Shown: positions 21,242 to 30,293 of the stretch, in pieces
Layout: every line of letters starts with the position of its first letter
Position numbering within the stretch: position 1 is the stretch's first letter
NCBI GenBank assembly: GCA_963556495.2
Contig: OY747704.1
Coordinates: 6,126,501 to 6,190,500 of the forward strand
Reading direction: 5' to 3'
Source of the DNA: Valencia hispanica
Lineage: Eukaryota; Chordata; Actinopteri; Cyprinodontiformes; Valenciidae
Length of the DNA: 64,000 bases
Notes under the pieces: model-generated
What the model saw: only the letters and a program-made list of their open reading frames with translations
Database searches by the model: none
Told to the model about the DNA's origin: nothing
Translations under genes and position numbers: made by a program

Positions 21242-21841
21242 CTAGTCATTGATCCAGGCTATTGTTGAGGGCTCCACCTGTGTCTTCAGAAGTTTCTGAA
21301 AAAGCAAATCAGGCTGAATTGTGTTAAATGCACAGGAGAAATCAAAGAACATGATCCTCACAGTGCTGCCTGCTTTGTCCAGATGACAGTGGGTTGGTTG
21401 AAGCAGGTGGATGATGGCATCTTCAACTCCAACTCCACAGCGATAAGCAAACTGGAGTGGGTCCTGATACGTTCTTGATTGCTTATTCAGGGGTGCTAAC
21501 AGGAGTCTCTCCAGGACCTTCATGATGTGGGATGTCAGGGCAACAGGTCTATAGTCATTGATGACTGATGGGTGAGTTCTCTTTGGTACTGGAACAAGGC
21601 AGGATGTCTTCCACAACACTGGCACCTTCTCCTGAGTTAGGCTAAGGTTGAAGAGGTGCTGCAGAATCCTACAGAGCTGCTTTGGACAGGCCTTCAGGAC
21701 TCTGGGGCTGACACCATCTGGACCTGCAGCCTTGTTCCGGTTCAGTTTCTCCAGCTGCCTCTTCACCTGACTTTTGGAGACAGACAAGTGGGAGGGGGAG
21801 GCAAAGGGGGTAGCAGCATTTCCTGACTTGGTTGAAGGCAA
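21242..21841 (-). pseudogene. LINE copy 1, reverse transcriptase N-terminal half
   Basis: Motifs: NRNKAAGPDGVSPRVLKACP, VLWKTSCLVPVPKRTHPSVI, NDYRPVALTSHIMKVLERLL, DPLQFAYRCGVGVEDAIIHL and VRIMFFDFSCAFNTIQPDLL. It stops right after TIAWIND, where the 352-bp deletion removes the GAPQGT and YSDD segments. Confidence 0.9.
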
Positions 21842-21903
21842 AGTTGTGGAATCAGAAGAGTGGCTGAGGTGAAGGATAAAACATCCGGGGTGTAACAGGA
21901 AAG

Positions 21904-22311
21904 CTATTGATCAGAGGAGAGTAGGATGTCTGTTTGGCGGGGAACAGGAGAGGTGGAGGCTGAGCTAGTTCCTGAACTGAACCTGTTGAAGAATGTGTTC
22001 AGTTCATTGGCTCTTTTCAGACTTCCATCTATCCAATCCTTCCTGTCCTTAAAGCCTGTGATCTTTCTCATTCTTGACCAGACATCTCTGATATTGTTCC
22101 TCTGTAGTTTGTTCTCCAGCTTCTTCCTGTATGCCTCCTTGCTGTCTCTGATCTTGACCTTAAGTTGCTTCTGTATACTCCTCAGTAATTCCCTGTCTTC
22201 CTCCCTGAAGGCTCTTTTTTTCTTGTTTAGCAGTTCCTTCAGGTCACTGGTGATCCAGGGTTTGTTATTAGGGAACCATCTCACTGTTCTGGTGGGGATG
22301 ATGTTGTCCAC
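21904..22311 (-). pseudogene. LINE copy 1, linker upstream of reverse transcriptase
   Basis: Minus-strand frame rich in Lys/Arg with NNKPWITSDLKELLNKKKRA and IRDVWSRMRKITGFK, the conserved linker between endonuclease and polymerase in this LINE family. Ends at 21904; the polymerase continues in another frame at 21841. Confidence 0.8.
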
Positions 22312-22580
22312 ACAGAAGTTTATATATTTATATAGTCAGTCACACACTCAGTCATGGCATTAATGTCCTCTCCATGTGCTTGGCAAAGAGTCATCCAGTC
22401 TGTGGTCGCAAAACAACCCTACAGGGCTTCTTCAGCTTATCAACTCATCAGGGATTTGTGGCTTCAGTGGAGGTATTATTTCAGCTTTTGTGACGTTAAT
22501 CAGCTGCTCGCGGCTGTAAACCACATTGTTGCCATGGTTATGCATCATGACAAGTTATCAAAAAGTGAATAATTTATAGC

Positions 22581-24240
22581 AAAAATCCTTCCAGCTTCAA
22601 AGCACCAAAAACTAGAATGTATACAGGTAAAAAAAAGCAATCTTTCTCAAAAAAAAAGAGGAACCAATGTACAAAAAACCCAAAACTTAATATGTAGCCA
22701 ACAGAGCCACTCCAACATGCAGCCACCCAGAGCAGCACACATCTAGAATTGTTGCTTTTGCCCTACAGGTACAACAAATGAAACATCCTTGAACTTTAAT
22801 TAGCCACTTTGTACAACTTAGGGAAACAGATTTTCATTTGCAAAGTGTAACGTTTTGTTACTTCCTCAGATCAGGGCAATAAATAAATACTAAAATAAAA
22901 TAAATAAATTATGTTTTTGTTTTTACTCAATTTCTCTTTTACTTCGTTTTTTATATCTCTGCACCGTTACATCAGAGCAAATTCCTAGTCTGTAATTTAT
23001 TTTATTTTTTTTACTGGCAATAGCAATAAAGTGATTTTGATTCTGATAAATACATTGGAAACTACTGATATCGCTCAGCTACCCCAAAGAATTTTTCACA
23101 ATAGTTGTGTTGCTCATTTCTCACTGTAAGGCAACATTTATCTAAAAAGATACAGAATCCCACATTTACTTTTGTTCAGAACTTGGCTGTTGATTTTTCT
23201 TTGTTACTGCAAAAAAAAAAAAAAATAATAATTTACCTGATTGCTATTAAATTACAATTGTAGTTAGTTTGCAAGCACAATGTTTTATGAAACAAATACG
23301 TTTTATATGACCAAAGGCGCCTTTCCTTTTTAACAGCAGTACATGAAAATACATCAGGATAAGAAATTATGAACATCCACTTCCAAATTTCACCAAAATG
23401 CAAATTTCTTGAATGTTTGCTAAAAGAACAAACAAACAAAACCTGCTATTATATCTGCATTGCAAACATCCATAACACTGATGTAACAGGAGGTTGGAAG
23501 GACTGACACCAGATGGTGAGGACAGTAACAAACAAGCAGGACTGACTCAAAAAAGCAGGTTTCAAGTTAATTATTTGGCTTTTGCAAATATGACTCCAAT
23601 ATATGACAATATTGGTTAGCTGAAGCAGACAGTGAAAACAAGAGAAACACTAATCTTCAGAACCTTAACTAAAAGCTGATTATGTGCCTTACTGTACTGA
23701 GTTCTTTATTTGACTGAGTTACGCACGTTTGCCAGTCGCAAAGGCCAGATTCTGCTGGCATTGAACTAGTCGTGTGACATGCCTGTGCTGCAGTGCAGAC
23801 AATTCTAACTCAGTATAAATGAAACACTCCACAGCGTGCAGATACATAGTGGACTATTTCATTTTGTAATTAACTGTGTGTGTGAGTGCTAGGTTTTAAA
23901 GAGTCTATGGTTTACTTGCTACAACTTCCTCTTTATGATACCAAAGCCATACCTGAGATCCTGTTTCATGTGCATTTTTAGCTGAACTAACTGGTTTCAC
24001 TGGACAGATCATCAGTCTGTCTGCTTGGAAATCCTTCTTGGTTTCTGTGATTGGCAATGTGATGGTTTTACACAGGTTTTATCCAGTGATATTCAGGTGT
24101 AGCTGGTAGCCTAATTGAAAATTCAATCAAGCATTCCTGTCTGCCCTGGTCCTCTTCATTACATATAGAGCTCAAAGGTTTCACTAAAGCCATGGAGACA
24201 CAAGTAAAAACTAGTGATAAACACATGGAAATAAACAGTC
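22581..24240. other. Intron sequence, AT-rich, unassigned
   Basis: Contains an A-run at about 23210-23224 and, near 22990-23050, an AATAAAGTGATTTTGATTCT stretch resembling a retroposon 3' tail. No gene or complete element. Confidence 0.35.
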
Positions 24241-25138
24241 ATAGCAGATGGCTGTTCATACTCAGCCATTTTCTGGTTCTGCTGGAGCCTCCTTCTTGTT
24301 AAAGTGCAACTCACCCCCAAATCAAGTGTTTTTTGCTGATAAACTGTATAAACGAGTCTCTAATAGTGCTGTCTACATGTCTGGTCGTTATTTTTTGTAT
24401 TTTAGTACATTTTAGTAAAACTATTCATTTTTTTACCAAAAACCGTTAGTAGAGTGCCCTCTTCATGTTAAAACTTTACACTGCACTTGAATTTGAATCG
24501 GGCATCACTACTGGCTCAGCTGGTTTTCACACGACAGCGGGTGTAACTGATGTCAGCCTTCCTGCCGCTGTGGAGTATAAAACAAACCCAGTCTAGGCCA
24601 GCTTTTATCAGGTTACTGATTTGTTAGCTTAGCATTTAGTTAGATTCTTTAGCATAGCCTATTGAATTGTTGATTAGATTTTAGATTATTTAGTCTTAAT
24701 TGCCTCGATTGTAATTACAGTGTATTATGGTGTATTATAGACTTTAGTTGATAGTGTTAGATAAGTTGCATTTATTGTTCTATATCATGTGTAATTTTTG
24801 TGTTTATTATAGTGTATTTTAATTCTGTGTTAGGATAGGGAGAAAGTGTAGTGTAGTGGGTTGCTATAGTTATGTGGGTATTTGTTGACAACAGGAAGAA
24901 CTGATATCAGTAAATGGATAATGAAATCAGGGCTGAGAGTTCATTTTTAGTGCAATGTTTGTGATTGTGTGAAAAAAAGTGTTTTTTTGCACATTACTGA
25001 ATGATTTTCTCGTCATTCTCAGAAACTTTGATTTTTACCTTGGGCACCTCTCTGCAACCCATTTTCTGTTGCGGACAATGATGTGCAGTGGCCACAGGTG
25101 CACTTGTTGAGGCAGATTCACACGATATTTCATTTTTC

Positions 25139-25639
25139 ATCTCTTTCCTCTGGTAAAGGAGGTGGAGAGAAATCCTCAACTTCAAAATTACCTCCCTCTG
25201 AGGTAGGGATGCACGATATATCGGCATCAACATCGGTATCGGCCGATGTTAGGCATTTTTTAACATATCGGCATCGGTCCGATAAGTAACAGAGGGCCGA
25301 TATTAACAACCGATGTTTATTTATTTCCATCTTTTTGACGTTTTTGTTGTGTTTCAGGGGGGGTGTTATCCATGTGGTGTTTGTTTGGTCATGTGACAGC
25401 GATAGTGATGTGGCGCAGGAATGTGGGGACGTTTAACTCAAGCAGAGAAGCGATGTAGATGGTGTGGTTGATTTTCCAGTGTCGAAAGTGTAGCGAAATC
25501 TACTGTATACCATATCGGTGCCTATCGGTTATCAGCTATAACAGGGGGATTAATATTGGACGTCGGTATCGGCCGAAATTTACATATTGGTGCATCCCTA
25601 CTCTGAGGCAATGGCGCTCGCGTCGCTGTTCCCTTCCAT
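25139..25639 (-). pseudogene. TTAA element copy 1: minus-strand ORF start, split by hAT
   Basis: On the minus strand an ATG at 25639 opens a frame that reaches the hAT target duplication after ATTGCCTCAGAG; beyond the hAT it continues as FEVEDFSPPPLPEERDEK and then stops. Copy 2 has the matching ASEQSFEVEDSSPPPSTEER. Conservation of reading frame and of the FEVED.SPPP core between two diverged copies suggests a real protein N-terminus, probably the element's own product. I do not recognise the protein. Confidence 0.55.
25196..25608. mobile_element. Short hAT element (397 bp) with 8-bp TSD
   Basis: The element 25204-25600 starts TAGGGATGCACGATATATCG and ends with the near-complement TGGTGCATCCCTA, flanked by identical 8-bp CTCTGAGG (25196-25203 and 25601-25608). 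TIR text and an 8-bp TSD define a hAT-superfamily element. It contains repeated TATCGG...CCGAT subterminal motifs and no transposase, so it is non-autonomous. It sits inside the TTAA element and is therefore younger. Confidence 0.95.
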
Positions 25640-25857
25640 CTTTCTGGCTGCCTGTGTCCCGCTGCAGCGCCGCTGTCAACATGTAAATCACAGCGCAGAC
25701 CACGCCCCCCGCATCGCTGGTCCGCCAGGCAACACCTCATTTGGAGTTAGACTCTGAAAAAGGGTGAGTTACAGTTTAAACGGGAGTTTTACTCCCCACT
25801 GTTACTTCATGCATGCTCAGTGTGAGGGATTGCTGCAAAGTCAGTGACTTTGATCAG

Positions 25858-26521
25858 TGGTGTTGAAACTTTTTTAAATTGTCAGGTCAAAAGTACTCCA
25901 GAGCAACAAAATATAATTAAAAAACCCTTAAAATCCCAATAGTTTTTTACCTGCTCCTCAAACAATGAGGATGCAATATTTTAAGTAAACAAAGTAGTTC
26001 AGCTTTCTGTAGGATAGCGATGTGTAAATCGTTGCAGATCCAAAGCTTGAAAAGGATTTTGCACATTTACCTTCTCAAAAGAAAGGCATCCAGTTAACAA
26101 ATTATTTTGGACTCGACTATTATCAGTAATAATAACAGGATTTGAGCCAGTCTTTCTTAAAAAATGCTTGCTGTATTTAGCCAATTTTATTAAATTTAAA
26201 AGCAGATTTTGGTACACCAAAGTCTGATTTTGAGTCAAAGTCATTGGATAGATCTGGTCCAATTTACTATGGAATTTAAGCAAATGTAAAAAGTGTTGTT
26301 ATTAAAAGATGAATACTTTGCTCTGTTCCTTACATTTTCAATTGTAAGAAAATGTTAACTTGTTTGTAATAATTTTGTCCTTTTAAAAAATGAAAAGTTT
26401 CCATCTGCATCAACCACCTGTGCTGACGGGCCAATCATTCTGGAATTATAGTTGAGAGGGGTTACGAAATCAGACCAGGGACCGCAAATGTCCCCCGGGA
26501 TCCACTTTGGACACCCATGCC
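25858..26521. mobile_element. Second hAT-like segment within L2 tail
   Basis: The right end, read in reverse, is CATGGGTGTCCAAAGTGG, close to the CAGGGGTGTCCAAA-type TIR of a common hAT group. The left end CAGTGGTGTTGAAACTTT is a degenerate match. L2 tail text resumes at about 26522. No matching 8-bp TSD was found, so the left limit is uncertain. Confidence 0.4.
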
Positions 26522-26715
26522 TAAGACAGAAAACTTTTTATTCCATTTGAATAACAAACTTAACTTTTTTGATAACTAGGATCAAGGGGAATGAATGTAC
26601 TTGACTCCGAATCTGTCTGCACGATTGGGTTGAACTGATTTTTTTTTTTTTTGTACAGTGCCTTGAGGAACAAGTGTTGTGAATTGGCACTACATAAATA
26701 AACTGAACTAAAAAT

Positions 26716-28510
26716 TTGATTTGAATAAAAACCCTGATAAAAACACAAATAGTCATATTCTGAGCACATTAGGCATTCTTAGCAATATTTGGTTCTGTAA
26801 ACCAACACTTTGCTAATAAGTGACATTCACAGAAAATGTTTTATCCACTTAAATAACTATTTATGAAAAAATGCTAAATCAATTCAAAACTGAATGGGAT
26901 TATGTTTTATAGAGTGCAAGATATGCTTTATGTTTGATTTTAAAGCAAAGTCCGTCCAGTTAATTTAAAACGTACAGTTTCGAGTGCTAATGCTTTTTTC
27001 ATTTAGAACTGAACACGCGTCTTTCTTCGTATGTTAATTATGGTAAATCACAAAGTAGCCTGCATTTAGTTTTATTCAGATTTATTTTGAGCCTTATCAT
27101 AGCTTATTGCCCTGGTCACAACATTTTTTAAATACAACACAAAATGTGAAATATAATGAACTGAAAAACATGTTGAATCAGCTTTATTAGCCGTCACTCC
27201 ATCGGGAATCTGAGAGGTTGGTGTAAGAGTTACAAAGGTAATAAGCTCTTAACTCTGAGACCATCTGAACAACTAGAATTTTTAAGAAACTTCACTTCAG
27301 GAGCTTTCTTGTCCTTTAAATCGCTTTTTCATGTGTGAAAAAGTATCTGATTAATATTAGACTTTAAAAATACAAGGTTATTGCAATGAAAACATTAAGT
27401 GTTGTGTTCTAAATCTAACTACAGATTCCTTGAATCAATAGTTCAAAGAATGAAGATGCACTGCTAGAAGAGTAATAGAATGAAAAAACGTAACATATTT
27501 TTGGCATTATATTAATTTCTAGGTTATAATTTATGTTTGTGTTCTCCTGTATCTTTGTTCCTGACAGCCAGAAGGGTCCAAGGATCAACGCCTATTGGAA
27601 TCCCTCCTAATTTTCTTTCAATTCAATCATAATTCAAAACACAGTGATACAAATTCCTAAGCTCCATCCCTCTGACCCTAAATGTTAACGCTGTAGTCGT
27701 GGAAAGAGGTCGCCTGTAATGTAGCTGGCGTGGGTGGCTCCAAACAGATTTTGTGTTCCACTTGTGAAAAGAAAGTGGTAACAAAAACATATGGATTCCT
27801 AATTATTGGGTGAGTGTGCAAGCTATAAGGTACAAATGCCAAGTTTAAGGCTGTAAAAACATATTGATATGTCTGTTGGTTTACTAAGACCATAAAGTAG
27901 AGATGAAGGAAAAATCATCTAATAAAATAAAAAAACCTGAATAAATATTCCCATCTGGGTGATTTAGTGCGATGGAGGACCAAGCTTCACACAAAGGCGG
28001 CAGAGCCAAAGGTCTCAAACAGCAAAATAAATATGTTCCTAAGCTGTCGTCTGGCTGGTTAAAAATAGCCCTGATGAAGCCCTGCTCTGTTGTCCCAGAC
28101 ATTCATGTGCTTTTCTGTGTGTCTTAGAAGTGCCTGTCTATGGAGTTCTTTTTGTGACCTTGCAAGCTATTCTAACTTAATCAGACTAACACAATCCTGT
28201 AGAAAGCTCTGCACAGACACACTTTTTCTGTAGGCTGAATGGTTCGGGCCTTGGGCGACATCTTATTTAAGAGCGAAAAAGAGCTTCTTTTTTTTACCTG
28301 CCTTTGCAATCAAGCCAGCATGATGGGAAGCAGCCTGAGTGGCTTCTTTTCTCTGACAGCACAGAAGATGTGTTGCAACTTATTTTCTTCACCCCATTGG
28401 GCAAAGAGGACATTCTCTATATTTGTTGCTAGTAGTGAAGGCAGACAGTGATCTCAGTTTGCTATCAGCAGAGAGTTATAGGAAACTAGCTACCTTAGCA
28501 TGAGCACCAT
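26716..28510. other. Intron sequence, unassigned
   Basis: AT-rich with no recognised coding or repeat signature. Confidence 0.35.
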
Positions 28511-28618
28511 TAAGAATGGCTTGTAAAGTATTCCTATCTTTTGAATTTATCCACATTGTGTTACAACCACAAACTTCAACATATTTAATCACAATATATG
28601 TGATGGACCACCATAATA

Positions 28619-28620
28619 AT

Positions 28621-28676
<56 letters not shown>

Positions 28677-28683
28677 ATGATGA
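28619..28683. repeat. (ATG)n trinucleotide microsatellite
   Basis: About 19 perfect ATG/GAT units with a short interruption near the end (GATATGATGA), inside the Tc1-like relic. Confidence 0.97.
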
Positions 28684-28819
28684 ACCTTGAAAGACGAGGA
28701 GTAGATGGTTTTTAGAATTCCTTACAAACAAAAAAATCTGAAAAGTGTGGTGTGTACTTGCTTACAGCCCCCTTACATCTCATACCCCACCATCTTTAGC
28801 TGCTAATGAATGCAGAGTT

Positions 28820-28905
28820 GCCTATCCCCAGTGGCCATTGGGGGTAACAGACCAATGGATAAACAACAATGAATGCTTTATCTCATACCTAAGGGCAAAC
28901 AACAT
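28820..28905 (-). repeat. Fragment of a common fish repeat (same family as 60.2 kb)
   Basis: GTTGCCTATCCCCAGTGGCC, ATTGGG and later CATACCTAAGGGCAA recur in the same order at 60195-60320, indicating a degraded copy. Confidence 0.4.
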
Positions 28906-28994
28906 TAGTGAACAAACAGTATGATAGGGACCAAGGAACACGGCAGACAGAACACATATCTTTTTTCTTCCAACTTCATAATCAAACATTAATT

Positions 28995-29150
28995 ATCTCG
29001 GCCGAGGAGGTCATTTTTTGTGCCCCACTGTCTGTCTCTTTGTCTGTTAGCAACATAACTCAAAACTTTATGGATGGATTTGGATGAAACATTCAGGAAA
29101 TGTCCACAATGGGACGAGGAAGAACTGATTACATTTTGGGGTTGATCCAA
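28995..29150 (+). repeat. Dispersed repeat A, copy 2 (5' part)
   Basis: Starts CTCGGCCGAGGAGGTCATTT and contains TTCAGGAAATGTCCACAATG (29092) plus GGACGAGGAAGAACTGATTA, matching 7420-7620. After 29150 about 240 bp of unrelated sequence intervene before the typical 3' end at 29391. Confidence 0.75.
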
Positions 29151-29390
29151 CATGAAGCACGTATCCATCCACCAAGCAGCAGTGCTATGGTGGACTCCTC
29201 TCCTGTCTCAGAGAGCTCATAGACGGTTGACCTCGCGCAGCAGTCCCGCTACGGTTGGAGCATATGCACAGCAAATTATGCACGAATCTCCCCTCTCTGC
29301 TGGAAGAGCACAGCGACAGGAAGAACACAGCCATGCGTCTCATCAACAGACATTTTATTGGAAAATTACTAAAAGTTAGAATTAGATAAC

Positions 29391-29590
29391 ATGGGGGGCC
29401 CTGGTGGAGGTCTGCACGCTCTGAATGCTTTTCTAGATTTTTTTTTGTTAGTTTGTCTGTTAATAACATAACTCTAACATAACTCGAGTTATAGACGGAT
29501 ATTGATTACATTTTCAGGAAATGTCCACAGTGGGACCAAGAACAAGTGATTTTGGGGGTGATCTGTACTCTTGAGTGCTTTTCTAGTTTC
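29391..29590 (+). repeat. Dispersed repeat A, 3' end and further copy
   Basis: CCTGGTGGAGGTCTGCACGC and GAATGCTTTTCTAG (to 29436) form the family's 3' end. A second partial copy follows with TTCAGGAAATGTCCACAGTG (29513) and its own TTGAGTGCTTTTCTAG end (to 29586). Confidence 0.7.
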
Positions 29591-29720
29591 TTGATGGTCT
29601 GTGTCTTGAAAAAACAAGTAAACAGAAAAATAGAGAAAGGTTCCAGGGGTGTCAATACTTTTGCAAGGCACTGAAGCAGTAACTAACTAACTAACAGTCT
29701 ACTGTTTACTAATACACATG

Positions 29721-30293
29721 AGCCCTTTTCAAACAGGCCATGAAAAACTGTAATTTTCCGGACTTCGTCTGTTTTGCTTTTGTGTCTGAAAGCAATCTTC
29801 CGGACTTTGTCCGGATACCCTTTACCGGTAATTTTACGGCTGAAGACCTAGTAACAAGAGCGGACTTTTCGCGGTGTGGTGTTTGCATTCAGACAGTCAG
29901 GTAATGTTCCGCGAAAGCTGGAGGGGTGTGGGGCGGTGGGGAAAAGGGGCAGGGAACGCTGTGAGCGCACACATTGATGAAGTATAAATGTCCCTATTTT
30001 CCTTTCAGCTTTTTCATCGATGTCTCTTAAGCGTTTCCATGTGCGCAAAATTGCAAACATCACAAAGGCGAGCGCTGTGAGTAGATCTGCAGTTTCGTCT
30101 ACCATCTTTGCAAGAATGCATTTGTTTGGGGAAATGAGATATTCATCAGGATCCTCCGGTAAATTTCTTGCTTTGTGAAAGCAGCAGAAAGGCAATGTTC
30201 CGGGAAAAAGTGGCGTATTTGAAAACACAACTCCGGTTAAAGACCGGATGGAATTGTCAGCAAATATTCCAGAAGTTCTGTCTGAAAACGGCT
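29721..30293. mobile_element. TIR element B, long form (573 bp)
   Basis: Left end AGCCCTTTTCAAACAGGCCA; the right end, reversed, is AGCCGTTTTCAGACAGAACT. A 147-bp derivative at 58750-58896 retains the same two ends with the middle deleted, and a further left-end fragment lies at 49809. The CpG-containing interior includes a 126-residue minus-strand frame (30228-29848) of unrecognised content. Here the flanks (ATG/ATA) give no clean TSD. Confidence 0.75.
29848..30228 (-). CDS. Unrecognised ORF inside TIR element B
   Basis: A 126-codon minus-strand frame inside the element, absent from the short derivative. It has a hydrophobic stretch (LLTALAFVMFAILRTW) followed by basic and acidic residues. 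I do not recognise it; it may be a remnant of an element protein or a chance frame. No start context or partner supports expression. Confidence 0.25.
   Translation of the reverse strand: MFSNTPLFPGTLPFCCFHKARNLPEDPDEYLISPNKCILAKMVDETADLLTALAFVMFAILRTWKRLRDIDEKAERKIGTFILHQCVRSQRSLPLFPTAPHPSSFRGTLPDCLNANTTPRKVRSCY

Larger units (their letters stand above)
20677..22580 (-). mobile_element. Non-LTR retrotransposon copy 1 (clade uncertain, I/Nimb-like)
   Basis: A minus-strand LINE whose 3' end carries an (ATTCA)n tract at 20677-20697 and the text TTGATCCCAGAGGGAAATTA just inside. The protein reads from about 22311 downward. A second copy of the same family lies at 61418-63067, and comparison shows copy 1 has lost about 352 bp containing the catalytic YSDD box (junction at 21241-21244). 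It interrupts the L2-like fragment ending at 20676. Confidence 0.85.
24299..25779 (-). mobile_element. TTAA-flanked DNA element, copy 1
   Basis: Bounded by TTAA (24299-24302 and 25776-25779). The left end AGTGCAACTCACCCCCAAAT mirrors the right end, whose reverse complement is ACTGTAACTCACCC. It interrupts an L2 3' tail exactly at a TTAA present in the uninterrupted L2 copy at 38.5 kb, so the insertion site is confirmed by a paralogous empty site. A second member of the family is at 48125-48717. About 530 bp at 24590-25125 are absent from copy 2 and are unassigned. TTAA targeting is shared by piggyBac and Kolobok elements; superfamily not settled. Confidence 0.8.
24245..26715 (+). mobile_element. 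L2 LINE 3' tail carrying nested insertions
   Basis: 24245-24302 (GGTTCTGCTGGAGCCTCCTT) and 25776-25857 (CATGCATGCTCAGTGTGAGG, GGGATTGCTGCAAAGTCA) are consecutive parts of the L2 3' region seen uninterrupted at 38466-38600. The distal end appears at 26522-26715 (GATTGGGTTGAACTGATTTT, then TACAGTGCCTTGAGGAA). Between them lie a TTAA element, a hAT element within it, and a second hAT-like segment. Confidence 0.75.
28518..29676 (+). mobile_element. Tc1-like transposon relic with internal insertions
   Basis: The left end GTAAAGTATTCCTATCTTTT leads into CACATTGTGTTACAACCACA (28555-28575), and the right end GGGGTGTCAATACTTTTGCA ends near GCAAGGCACTG (about 29675). Both match the terminal regions of a common fish Tc1-like family that begins CAGTGCCTTG. 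Inside are a trinucleotide array and two copies of dispersed repeat A; no transposase frame remains. Confidence 0.55.

Noticed and set aside
28619..28683. Regular array considered as CRISPR-like or minisatellite
   Set aside because: It is a plain trinucleotide microsatellite without spacers.
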